Shown piece by piece: positions 5,867 through 12,932 of a stretch of 15,431 bases of DNA. This DNA is from Clostridiales bacterium (GTDB lineage: Bacteria; Bacillota; Clostridia; Oscillospirales; Acutalibacteraceae): the NCBI GenBank assembly GCA_019419895.1, contig JAHZIE010000058.1:1-15431 (forward strand). Reading direction: 5' to 3'. Each line of letters begins with the position of its first letter. Position 1 is the first letter of the stretch. Both the position numbers and the translations under genes were made by a program. The notes beneath the pieces are model-generated. The model was not told the origin of the DNA. It did no database searches and saw only the letters and a program-made list of their open reading frames with translations.

Positions 5867-7164
5867 TTTTTCATATCCTCCATAGTCGGCTGGGATGATG
5901 GGAACAGGGAAAGCTGTTCACAATCCAGAGAAAGGGAATCGGGGGAAAGAAGGGATAAGCCCTGCTGGGAAGCGGCGGCGCGTAGAATATTATCCGGTGT
6001 AATTCTAAGGCCGGGGGTTATTTTCCCGCTGCAGGTGATAAAATATTGGGCCCGTTTGAGGACCACGCCGATTTTTTTGAGACCGTCATATTGCAAGGGG
6101 CCGTTCCTCCGGGCTCGGACAATGCGCTGGGCGCTCTTTACTCCAATACCTGGTACCCGCAGTAGGGCATCGTAGGAAGCCCGATTGATATCAATGGGGA
6201 AAAATTCCATATGATTCACCGCCCAATTAGATTTTGGATCCAGCAGGGGATGAAAGCTCTGATGCTTTTCATCAAGGAGTTCATCCGCACGGAATCCATA
6301 AAAACGGAGGAGCCAGTCTGCTTGATAAAGCCGGTGCTCCCGCAGCAAGGGCGGTTTTGTATCAATTGCGGGAAGAAGGGAGCTTTCCTGGACAGGAACA
6401 TAGGCGGAATAAAAAACCCGCTTAAGACCATATGTTTTATAAAGTCCCTGGGCCAGATTCAATATTTTGTAATCTGTGTCCGGCGTTGCCCCCACGATCA
6501 TCTGAGTGCTTTGGCCGGCAGGGACGAATTTAGGGGCATGACGATATTTGACAAGATCGGAAGTATTTTCCTTAATTCGGTTTTGAATAAATCCCATGGG
6601 CTTCAAAATGGAGTTTTTTGATTTATCGGGCGCCAGCAGCTGAAGGCTCCGCTGGGAAGGCAGCTCGATATTGACGCTCATGCGGTCGGCCAATAGTCCC
6701 AAACGCTGAAGGAGAGCGGGATCCGCACCAGGTATGGCCTTGGCGTGAATATAGCCGTGAAATTGATATTCGTTTCGAAGAAGCTCAAGAGTACGGATCA
6801 TTTGCTCACAGGTATAATCCGGATTTTTTAAAATTCCGGAGCTGAGAAAAAGACCCTCAATATAGTTGCGCCGGTAAAAATTGATAGTTAAATCTGCCAG
6901 CTCCCCTGGAGTGAAAACGGCCCGCCGGGTGTCATTGGAACGGCGGTTGACACAATATTGACAGTCGTAAACACAGCAGTTTGTCATCAGCACTTTCAAA
7001 AGAGAAATGCAACGCCCGTCGGACGAAAAGCTGTGACAGATTCCACAGGCTGTCGCGTTTCCTATTCCTTTCCTGTTTCCCCGGCGGTCGACGCCGCTGG
7101 AGGTGCATGCCGCGTCATACTTAGCGGCATCGGTTAAAATGGCAAGCTTATCAAAAATATCCAT
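5845..7164 (-). CDS. Putative DNA modification/repair radical SAM protein (TIGR03916 type)
   Basis: A 439-residue protein. The radical SAM cluster motif CxxxCxxC is C64-C68-C71 (in NCCVYDCQYC). Ahead of it lie further cysteines C20, C40, C43, C52 and C63, which could bind metal or a second cluster. NIELP (165-169) and PAGQSTQMIVGA (215-226) are family blocks in the barrel. Residues 327-352 form a helix-hairpin-helix with LLRVPGIG, a motif that grips DNA backbones, supporting a nucleic-acid substrate. The enzyme should cleave S-adenosylmethionine to a 5'-deoxyadenosyl radical; its substrate and product are not known. It is the first gene of a two-gene operon with the DUF4130 partner, under a promoter with a LexA-like palindrome. 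It starts at the ATG with AAGGA upstream. Confidence 0.88.
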   Translation of the reverse strand: MDIFDKLAILTDAAKYDAACTSSGVDRRGNRKGIGNATACGICHSFSSDGRCISLLKVLMTNCCVYDCQYCVNRRSNDTRRAVFTPGELADLTINFYRRNYIEGLFLSSGILKNPDYTCEQMIRTLELLRNEYQFHGYIHAKAIPGADPALLQRLGLLADRMSVNIELPSQRSLQLLAPDKSKNSILKPMGFIQNRIKENTSDLVKYRHAPKFVPAGQSTQMIVGATPDTDYKILNLAQGLYKTYGLKRVFYSAYVPVQESSLLPAIDTKPPLLREHRLYQADWLLRFYGFRADELLDEKHQSFHPLLDPKSNWAVNHMEFFPIDINRASYDALLRVPGIGVKSAQRIVRARRNGPLQYDGLKKIGVVLKRAQYFITCSGKITPGLRITPDNILRAAASQQGLSLLSPDSLSLDCEQLSLFPSSQPTMEDMKKCLTGQM

Positions 7165-7198
7165 ATGGTTCCCATCCTTGTTGTATTAGGATAGTTAC

Positions 7199-7226
7199 AG
7201 TATATCAGAATATTTGTTCTTGTCAA
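7199..7226 (-). promoter_or_regulatory. Promoter of the radical SAM/DUF4130 operon with LexA-box-like palindrome
   Basis: On the minus strand TTGACA (7221-7226), a 16-base spacer and TATACT (7199-7204). The spacer contains AGAACAAATATTCT (7207-7220), an imperfect palindrome that is one base from the Gram-positive LexA box GAAC-N4-GTTC. A repressor bound there would cover both promoter elements. The promoter call is strong; the LexA reading is inference. Confidence 0.65.
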
Positions 7227-7306
7227 GAGATGATATTTTAAAATAAAAGGGAAGTTTCAGAAATTTTATTCTGGAATATTTTTCCTATTTTCATTAAGAA
7301 GCAGCC

Positions 7307-8161
7307 CTAGGCGTCTCTGTGAAAATATAGGGATCGGTAGGCGCTGGGGGAGAGGCCGGTTTCCTTTTGAAAAAGATAGGAAAAATACACATGGTCATAA
7401 TAGCCGCAGAGAACGGCGATATTGCCGATTTTCTCCAGGCTGGTGGTCAAAAGCAGTTTGGCCTGCCGCAGACGCAGCTCGGTGAGCATTTGATTGGGAG
7501 TATATCCGGTATATTCCAAAAACAGCTTATGAAACTGTGATTTGCTAATCTTTGATTCTTGAATCAACCGAGATATGGAAATTTCCTCCATATAATTTTT
7601 TTGAATATATTCCACGGCCAAACGGATCTTTTGATTTCCCATGTTTTGTTTTTTGCCGCGACTGAGTTCGTAAAGCTGCTGCAAAAGGAGAAGGAGATCG
7701 ATCTTGTTTTGAAGGAGATCCTCCTCTCTCAGAGAAAGCTGCCTGCGATAGAGTTTTTGCATAAGGGAAAGAACACGGCCGTCCTTTCCCGTGGACAGCT
7801 TGTCGGGAAGGGAAGAGAGAATGGTATTTTGATAAAGGGGCTGTGCGGTTTCCTCGGTTCCAAGAGTGTAATTTTGTCTTTTTTCTTCTCTTCCCCTCAT
7901 ATCCACGCTGACCAAAAGACATTCATAGGGCAGCATACCCTGGACAATCTGCCCGGGCTTTCGGATATTGATTTCTCCTGCGGAAAAGGGAATCCTTTTG
8001 CCATCGATCAGAATAGCGCCGCCGGAACGTATATAATATTCAATTTCATAATCATATACGGTACGTTCCGCCATTTCCACCATTGGACGGAATTGATATC
8101 CGTTAAAATGGGTACAGCGGAGCATGACCGGGTTAAGAGAGGAAACAGACAACGCGTCCAT
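7307..8161 (-). CDS. AraC family transcriptional regulator
   Basis: A 284-residue regulator. The N-terminal part (about 25-80) has the cupin-like sensor pattern of AraC_binding domains (EIEYYIRSGGAILIDG, then SAGEINIRKPGQ). The C-terminal hundred residues hold two helix-turn-helix units: ISISRLIQESKISKSQFHKLF, then IGNIAVLCGYYDHVYFSYLF, ending in the typical GLSPSAYR. The start at 8161 is chosen over an in-frame ATG at 8209 because GGAAGGTGAT sits just upstream of it and the extra residues do not look conserved. It is divergent from the UroD-family gene with about 120 bases between them, so it probably controls that gene in response to a small molecule, possibly a sugar or methylated compound. 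The ligand cannot be told. Confidence 0.88.
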   Translation of the reverse strand: MDALSVSSLNPVMLRCTHFNGYQFRPMVEMAERTVYDYEIEYYIRSGGAILIDGKRIPFSAGEINIRKPGQIVQGMLPYECLLVSVDMRGREEKRQNYTLGTEETAQPLYQNTILSSLPDKLSTGKDGRVLSLMQKLYRRQLSLREEDLLQNKIDLLLLLQQLYELSRGKKQNMGNQKIRLAVEYIQKNYMEEISISRLIQESKISKSQFHKLFLEYTGYTPNQMLTELRLRQAKLLLTTSLEKIGNIAVLCGYYDHVYFSYLFQKETGLSPSAYRSLYFHRDA

Positions 8162-8217
8162 ATGATCACCTTCCCAAATTATCGTACTTTTTTCATAGTT
8201 TGGATACAAAAATTATA

Positions 8218-8244
8218 TTGAAATCAATCCTATCATACTATAAT
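8218..8244 (+). promoter_or_regulatory. Probable promoter of the UroD-family gene with inverted repeats
   Basis: TTGAAA (8218-8223) and TATAAT (8239-8244) with a short 15-base spacer, which suggests a weak promoter that needs an activator. TTGAAATCAA (8218-8227) is palindromic, and CCTAT/ATAGG flank the -10 box. These are candidate sites for the divergent AraC-type regulator. Confidence 0.5.
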
Positions 8245-8282
8245 AGGTGCAAGAAATCCAATTAATTTTCTGGAGGGATTTT

Positions 8283-9359
8283 ATGACAGGCAAGGAACGG
8301 ATCGAAAGGATACTGAAGCATCAGCCAGTAGATCGTATTGGGCTTTTTGAGCATTTTTGGAATGACACTTATAAGGAATGGGAAGCGCGGGGATATCTCA
8401 ACGGGGAAGATTTCACCTCTCACTTTCAATTTGATATGATGGAATCATGGCCATTTAACCTGGTTGCGAACTTGGATTTTGAACCTGAGGTTGTCAGTGA
8501 AACAGAAGAGACCATAACCCTCAGAGACGGCAACGGCGCGGTTCTGAGGCGCCATAAGCTGCATGACTCCACCCCTGAGCATGTGGATTTTATGGTGAAG
8601 GACAGGGAAGGCTGGGAAAAAATCAAGCCGCTTCTCATGGAACCAGATGAAAGGAGAATTGATTTTGAAGGCTATCGTAAAACAAGAGAACGGGCAAAGA
8701 AGGAAGGCCGTTTTTTTGTATGGAGCGGAGTCAATGTTTTCGAAAGCATTCATCCTGTGTGCGGCCATGAGAATATGCTGGTAGGCATGGCCCTGGATCC
8801 TGAATGGATCATGGATATGGCGGATATTTTTTCCCATTTGACAGTAGAGCTGCAAAAGATCCTGTTTGAGCGTGAAGGGTATCCGGATGGAATTTGGTAC
8901 TATGAGGATATGGGCTTTAAAGAGCGGCCCTTTATGTCTCCGGCTATGTACTGTGAGATGATCCAGCCCTATCACAAAAGAACGATAGAATATGCGCATG
9001 CCCAAGGACTTCCGGTGATTATGCATTCCTGCGGCTTTGTGGAGCCCCTTCTGCCCCATATGATTGAAGCGGGCATCGACTGCCTGCAGGCGATGGAAAT
9101 TAAGGCGGGTATGGATTTGCTGCGGATTCACCGCAAATATGGAGATAAAATTGCTTTGATGGGCGGAATTGATGTCAGAGCCCTTTACTCCAACGACAAG
9201 GCGGTGATAGATAAGGAACTGGAGGCCAAAATCCCTGAAGTGAAGCAGGGTTATGGTTACATACTGCACAGCGACCATTCCATCCCTAAAACAGTTGAAC
9301 ATAATATCTACTGTTATTTTATTAAAAAGGGCCTGGAGCTGGGACGGTACGAAGAATGA
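8283..9359 (+). CDS. Uroporphyrinogen decarboxylase family protein, methyltransferase-like
   Basis: A 358-residue TIM-barrel protein of the URO-D superfamily. It lacks the RQAGRY motif near the N-terminus that true HemE uses to bind uroporphyrinogen, so haem synthesis is unlikely. HSCG (248-251) with C267 resembles the His-x-Cys...Cys zinc site of MtaA/MtbA/CmuA-like enzymes that pass methyl groups between corrinoid proteins and thiols. EDMGFKERPFMSP (208-220), GGIDVR (294-299) and HSDHSIP (329-335) are family blocks. No corrinoid protein gene lies nearby, so substrate and partner are unknown. The start at 8283, not the in-frame upstream codon at 8247, is chosen because GGAGGG lies five bases before this ATG. 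Followed by a strong terminator, so monocistronic; probably controlled by the divergent AraC-type gene. Confidence 0.85.
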   Translation: MTGKERIERILKHQPVDRIGLFEHFWNDTYKEWEARGYLNGEDFTSHFQFDMMESWPFNLVANLDFEPEVVSETEETITLRDGNGAVLRRHKLHDSTPEHVDFMVKDREGWEKIKPLLMEPDERRIDFEGYRKTRERAKKEGRFFVWSGVNVFESIHPVCGHENMLVGMALDPEWIMDMADIFSHLTVELQKILFEREGYPDGIWYYEDMGFKERPFMSPAMYCEMIQPYHKRTIEYAHAQGLPVIMHSCGFVEPLLPHMIEAGIDCLQAMEIKAGMDLLRIHRKYGDKIALMGGIDVRALYSNDKAVIDKELEAKIPEVKQGYGYILHSDHSIPKTVEHNIYCYFIKKGLELGRYEE

Positions 9360-9400
9360 AATAAACGCCAAGTAAAAAGGATAATAATAGAATGGCGCCT

Positions 9401-9441
9401 GCGGCCCCGGAGGATTCCTCCCGGGGCCGCGTATTTTTTTT
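9401..9441 (+). terminator. Strong intrinsic terminator after the UroD-family gene
   Basis: GCGGCCCCGG (9401-9410) pairs perfectly with CCGGGGCCGC (9421-9430), followed by GTA and eight T. Confidence 0.95.
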
Positions 9442-9483
9442 GAAAGGCCATCGCGGGATTACAGTATGGATGGAGGAACATCA

Positions 9484-9552
9484 ATGAAAATGAAGAAAAA
9501 GCGATTTCTGCTGATTGTCAGAGAGAATCTTCTAAAGCCGGAAGCAGCTTAG
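9484..9552 (+). CDS. Possible 22-residue basic small protein
   Basis: A tiny reading frame starting at an ATG with GGAGGAAC about six bases upstream, an almost ideal ribosome binding site. The product starts MKMKKKRFLLIVRENLLKPE: a lysine-rich start followed by a short hydrophobic stretch. It is too short to assign a family. It follows the UroD terminator in the 340-base gap before pyrH, and no promoter is obvious, so expression is uncertain. The good ribosome binding site is the only positive evidence. Confidence 0.3.
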   Translation: MKMKKKRFLLIVRENLLKPEAA

Positions 9553-9734
9553 TGGAAAAATGTGATACCAGGCGGAAAAAGACAGGAGAAAATGATGCGC
9601 AGAAAGATATATGGAGAAAAAGAGGGGAAAATTCGTTAAAAAAGGAGGCAATGGCCAAGGATAACTATAGAACGCTCTTCGGAAACAGCGGGTGGGTGCT
9701 TGGGATATCTTTCTGAGAAAATGGCCGGAAGGCC
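9553..9734 (+). other. Rest of the gap before pyrH, no recognised gene
   Basis: The gap between the UroD terminator and the pyrH promoter holds no known gene. One plus-strand frame stays open from 9444 to the stop at 9714-9716 (about 90 codons) but has no ATG before 9651; a GTG at 9552 overlaps the stop of the small frame above. GGCCGGAAGGCC (9723-9734) is a palindrome just before the pyrH -35 box. It may be decayed coding sequence. Confidence 0.4.
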
Positions 9735-9763
9735 TTTACACAACGGGGAGGTTATTGTAAAAT
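9735..9763 (+). promoter_or_regulatory. Promoter of the pyrH-frr-uppS-cdsA operon
   Basis: TTTACA (9735-9740), a 17-base spacer and TAAAAT (9758-9763). TATAAT also occurs at 9763-9768. Transcription would start about 20 bases before pyrH, so the cluster has its own promoter independent of tsf. Confidence 0.65.
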
Positions 9764-9791
9764 ATAATAAAAATAACTGGGAGTGTGTAGC

Positions 9792-10511
9792 ATGCAACCA
9801 AAATATAAAAGAATTTTGCTCAAGCTGAGCGGCGAATCCCTGGCTGGGGAACAGAAGCATGGCCTGGATTTTGATACGGTGCTGAAAATCTGCGAGGAAA
9901 TTAAGGTGTGCGCTGATATGGGCGTGGAAATTGGCATTGTTGTTGGGGGCGGCAACTTCTGGAGAGGTCGCAGCAGTGGGAAGATGGATCGCACCCGCGC
10001 CGATCATATGGGAATGCTCGCTACGGTTATCAATGCCCTTGGCGTCTGCGATGCGCTGGAACAGCTTGGCGCTCCGGTGAGGGTGCAGACAGCAATCAAT
10101 ATGCAGCAGATAGCGGAGCCTTATATCCGCAACCGGGCGGTACGCCATTTGGAAAAGGGAAGAATCGTCATTTTTGGTTGCGGTACAGGGAATCCCTTCT
10201 TTTCCACCGACACGGCGGCTTCTCTGCGGGCAGCGGAAATTGACGCCGATATCATTTTGAAGGCTACCATGGTGGATGGAGTCTATGATTCAGATCCCAA
10301 GAAAAATCCTGATGCCATCAAATATGATACTCTGTCGTTTTTGGACGTTCTCAGCCATGAGCTGCAGGTAATGGACAGCACGGCGGCTTCTATGTGTAAG
10401 GACAACAACATTCCCATTCTGGTATTTAGCATTGAGGATCCGCATAATATTGTGAAAGCGGTATGCGGAGAAAATATTGGCACATTGGTAAAGGAGGATG
10501 CAGCGGTATGA
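9792..10511 (+). CDS. pyrH: UMP kinase
   Basis: A 239-residue UMP kinase of the bacterial amino-acid-kinase fold, which makes UDP from UMP with ATP and acts as a hexamer. Seen: KLSGESL (11-17, phosphate binding), VGGGNFWRG (51-59), the MDRTRADHMGMLATVINAL block (65-83) typical of PyrH, and GTGNPFFSTD (131-140). The length is normal. The ATG at 9792 is chosen rather than an in-frame GTG at 9783, as GGGAG lies eight bases before it and homologues begin close to KYKRILLKLSGE. Its stop overlaps the start of frr by four bases (ATGA), so the two are translationally coupled. Confidence 0.97.
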   Translation: MQPKYKRILLKLSGESLAGEQKHGLDFDTVLKICEEIKVCADMGVEIGIVVGGGNFWRGRSSGKMDRTRADHMGMLATVINALGVCDALEQLGAPVRVQTAINMQQIAEPYIRNRAVRHLEKGRIVIFGCGTGNPFFSTDTAASLRAAEIDADIILKATMVDGVYDSDPKKNPDAIKYDTLSFLDVLSHELQVMDSTAASMCKDNNIPILVFSIEDPHNIVKAVCGENIGTLVKEDAAV

Positions 10512-11062
10512 AACAGGTATTTGCACACGCTGAAGAAAAAATGACGAAAACAATCGGTGTTTTGACAAAGGAATTTGCGGCCATTCGCGCTGGCCGGGCC
10601 AATCCAGCTGTATTAGATAAAATTACAGTGGATTACTATGGTGCAGCCACTCCCATCAACCAGGTTGCCGCTGTTGCGGTGTCGGAAGCGCGGACTCTGA
10701 CCATCCAGCCCTGGGACGCCTCTATCTGCCGGGCAATCGAAAAGGCCATTCAGACATCAGATCTGGGAATTAATCCCCAGACAGACGGTAAGGTCATTCG
10801 TGTTACCTTTCCCCCGCTTACTGAGGAGAGAAGGCATGCTCTGGTGAAGGATATTGCCAAGCTGACCGAGGAAAGCAAGGTGGCTATCCGTTCCATACGA
10901 CGCGATGCGATTGAAAAGCTAAAGGGAATGAAGAAATCGGGAGAAATTACCGAGGACGATTTAAAAACCGCTGAGAAAACTACGCAGGATTTGACTGATA
11001 AATACTGCAAGGAAGCAGACAAGCTCAGTGCGGAAAAAGAAAAGGAAATCATGGAGATCTGA
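10508..11062 (+). CDS. frr: Ribosome recycling factor
   Basis: A 184-residue RRF, which with EF-G splits the post-termination ribosome. Seen: RAGRANP (27-33), DLGINP (85-90), PPLTEERR (102-109) and the long helical C-terminal part ending EKEKEIMEI. The start at 10508 is the ATG of the ATGA overlap with pyrH, with AAAGGAGG ten bases upstream; the longer in-frame start at 10463 would lie deep inside pyrH. The order pyrH-frr is conserved in most bacteria. Confidence 0.98.
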   Translation: MKQVFAHAEEKMTKTIGVLTKEFAAIRAGRANPAVLDKITVDYYGAATPINQVAAVAVSEARTLTIQPWDASICRAIEKAIQTSDLGINPQTDGKVIRVTFPPLTEERRHALVKDIAKLTEESKVAIRSIRRDAIEKLKGMKKSGEITEDDLKTAEKTTQDLTDKYCKEADKLSAEKEKEIMEI

Positions 11063-11065
11063 TTT

Positions 11066-11094
11066 GATTGCCCCTCTGTATCAGAGGGGCAATC
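11066..11094 (+). other. Perfect hairpin between frr and uppS without a T-run
   Basis: GATTGCCCCTCT (11066-11077) and AGAGGGGCAATC (11083-11094) form a 12-bp perfect stem with a five-base loop right after the frr stop. No T-run follows, so it is not an ordinary intrinsic terminator. It may stabilise the upstream message, mark an RNase site, or dampen expression into uppS. Confidence 0.6.
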
Positions 11095-11120
11095 CTGTGT
11101 TGGATTGATGGAGGAGCCAC

Positions 11121-11861
11121 ATGGGGATTTTTCAAAAGAAAAGGAAAACTGTGCTTTCTCCCGATATGCTGCCTAATCATGTTGGGATCATTATGGATGG
11201 AAATGGCCGTTGGGCAAAAAAGACGGGACTGCCGAGAAAAGTGGGGCACCGCGCCGCCGCGGAAACTCTTCAAACCATCGTGCGGTACGCCAATTCTGTC
11301 GGCATTCGCTATCTGACGGTATACGCTTTTTCCACTGAGAATTGGAAGCGTCCTGCCGATGAGGTACATGCTCTCATCGGGCTCTTTATGGAGTATTTGG
11401 AGGAGGCTCTCAGAGACTTTTTGAATGAGAACATCAAGGTGCTGTTTATGGGAGAGACATCGGCTTTCCCGGAGAAACTGCAGGAGCTTATCCAGCGCAC
11501 CACAGAGGTTTCTTCGGACAAAACGGGGATGGTTTTGAATATATGCCTGAACTATGGGGGCCGGGCGGAGATTGTGAGAGCCGTCCAGCAGCTTGCCAGA
11601 GAAGCGGCCGATGGGAAGATATGTCCGGAAGAGATTGATGAGACTGCGATTCAAAATCATCTTTTCTGTCCTGGGCAGCCTGATGTGGATTTGATTATCC
11701 GTCCAAGCGGGGAATTCAGGACTTCCAATTTTCTGCTTTGGCAGTCATCTTACGCGGAATATGTCTTTATGGATACCCTTTGGCCGGATTTTACACCCGA
11801 AAAGTTTGATGAGGCACTGGCAGAATATTCCCGCCGCAGCCGCAGATTCGGCGGAGTTTGA
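11121..11861 (+). CDS. uppS: Isoprenyl transferase (undecaprenyl diphosphate synthase)
   Basis: A 246-residue cis-prenyltransferase. It adds isopentenyl units to farnesyl diphosphate to give the C55 lipid carrier used for peptidoglycan precursors. Seen: IIMDGNGRWA with catalytic D26 (23-32), FSTENW (70-75), and RPSGEFRTSNFLLWQ (194-208), where most homologues have RLSNFLLWQ; the Thr in place of Leu is a mild change. The length is typical. The ribosome binding site GGAGG is about six bases before the ATG. It is followed by cdsA, and later dxr and rseP, as usual in Firmicutes; it uses isoprenoid units from the MEP pathway that Dxr feeds. Confidence 0.97.
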   Translation: MGIFQKKRKTVLSPDMLPNHVGIIMDGNGRWAKKTGLPRKVGHRAAAETLQTIVRYANSVGIRYLTVYAFSTENWKRPADEVHALIGLFMEYLEEALRDFLNENIKVLFMGETSAFPEKLQELIQRTTEVSSDKTGMVLNICLNYGGRAEIVRAVQQLAREAADGKICPEEIDETAIQNHLFCPGQPDVDLIIRPSGEFRTSNFLLWQSSYAEYVFMDTLWPDFTPEKFDEALAEYSRRSRRFGGV

Positions 11862-11900
11862 CAGAAATTTAGTATTTACGGAAAGGTGTGGCCATCGACC

Positions 11901-12740
11901 ATGGGAAAAAGAGTGATATCTGCTGTTGTAGGAGTTGTAATCCTGGTGGGGGTGCTCTTCCTTAACCAGTATTCTTCCTTGATTTTGAATGGGGCGATTG
12001 CGATTGTGGCGGCTATCGGAGTCTTTGAAATTGTCAGGGCAGTAGGGCTTGTCAAGTATAAGTCAATTTTGTCCGTCTGCCTTCTTCTTGCTTTATTTGT
12101 CCCTTTCAGCCAGTATTTATTTTCCTATGAGCTGCCGGTGGTTCCCGCGGTCATTTACGCGTTTACTCTTTTTTTGTTCGCCCACACGATTATTCATCAT
12201 GATTCCCTTTCTTTTAAGGAAATTGTCGTGGTGTACGCCATGTCGCTTTTGATCCCTTTTGCCTTGTCTACCATGCTGTATGCAAGAGATCATGGAGGGG
12301 TTCATGGGATTTTTTATTTTGTTCTGATCTTAATTGGAGCGTGGTCCTCTGATATTGGGGCCTATTTTATTGGCAGCTTTTTGGGGCGGCACAAGCTGAT
12401 TCCGGAGATCAGCCCCAAAAAGACAGTGGAGGGGTTCGTCGGCGGAATTGCCAGCTGCGTCATTGTCATGCTGTTAAGCTGCGTGTGCTATTTATGGCTG
12501 TTTGCTCCGCAGGGGACAGAATTCATCTGGTGGCGCGTTTTGCTGATGGGTGTTATGAGCTCCTGTATTTCTGTCATTGGGGATCTGAGCTTTTCTTTGG
12601 TGAAACGCACCTTCCACATCAAAGACTTCGGCAATATCATGCCGGGACATGGCGGCGCTCTGGACAGGTTTGACAGCGTGATTTTTGTCGCTCCCTTTGT
12701 CTATTATTTTCTCCGCTTTCTGCCTATTGTCATTGGTTGA
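11901..12740 (+). CDS. cdsA: Phosphatidate cytidylyltransferase (CDP-diglyceride synthase)
   Basis: A 279-residue integral membrane enzyme that makes CDP-diacylglycerol from phosphatidate and CTP for phospholipid synthesis. About eight hydrophobic segments span the protein. The C-terminal family signature is complete: GDLSFSLVKR (227-236), KD (241-242), PGHGG (248-252), DRFD (255-258), with its Asp residues for metal binding. The start is uncertain: the ATG at 11901 has its best upstream site (GGAAAGG) about 14 bases away, while an in-frame GTG at 11886 directly overlaps that site. I prefer the ATG. It lies 39 bases after uppS, in the same operon. Confidence 0.93.
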   Translation: MGKRVISAVVGVVILVGVLFLNQYSSLILNGAIAIVAAIGVFEIVRAVGLVKYKSILSVCLLLALFVPFSQYLFSYELPVVPAVIYAFTLFLFAHTIIHHDSLSFKEIVVVYAMSLLIPFALSTMLYARDHGGVHGIFYFVLILIGAWSSDIGAYFIGSFLGRHKLIPEISPKKTVEGFVGGIASCVIVMLLSCVCYLWLFAPQGTEFIWWRVLLMGVMSSCISVIGDLSFSLVKRTFHIKDFGNIMPGHGGALDRFDSVIFVAPFVYYFLRFLPIVIG

Positions 12741-12810
12741 GAAAAGAGAGGCATAAAGGAAAAGATAAAATTTGCCATTCATTCATGAAATTCCTCTGAA
12801 ATGGCAGTAT

Positions 12811-12858
12811 AATAGGAAGAAAGTAGTTTTTGTTTTAGGAGCTGTCTTTCTTCCTATT
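12811..12858 (+). promoter_or_regulatory. Long hairpin in the dxr leader, overlapping a TATAAT box
   Basis: AATAGGAAGAAAG (12811-12823) and CTTTCTTCCTATT (12846-12858) form a perfect 13-bp stem with a 22-base loop, followed by TTGCATCTTTTTC. It could be a terminator of the upstream operon. A TATAAT (12808-12813) overlaps its 5' arm, but no good -35 box is seen 17 bases before it. Confidence 0.5.
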
Positions 12859-12932
12859 TTGCATCTTTTTCTTACCAGAAGAGGAAGATTTTGCGGCTTA
12901 TGATACTAAATGAAATGGATTGGTGAATAATA

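Noticed and set aside
7559..8221. A 220-codon plus-strand frame opposite the AraC-type gene
   Set aside because: The minus-strand AraC-type product has both expected domains; the opposite frame has none.
8283..9359. Reading the UroD-family gene as true HemE of haem synthesis
   Set aside because: The RQAGRY substrate motif is absent, other haem genes are not nearby, and the HSCG motif points to the methyltransferase-like branch.
8445..9371. A 308-codon minus-strand frame opposite the UroD-family gene
   Set aside because: It mirrors the codon pattern of a well-supported gene on the plus strand; its translation has no recognisable motif.
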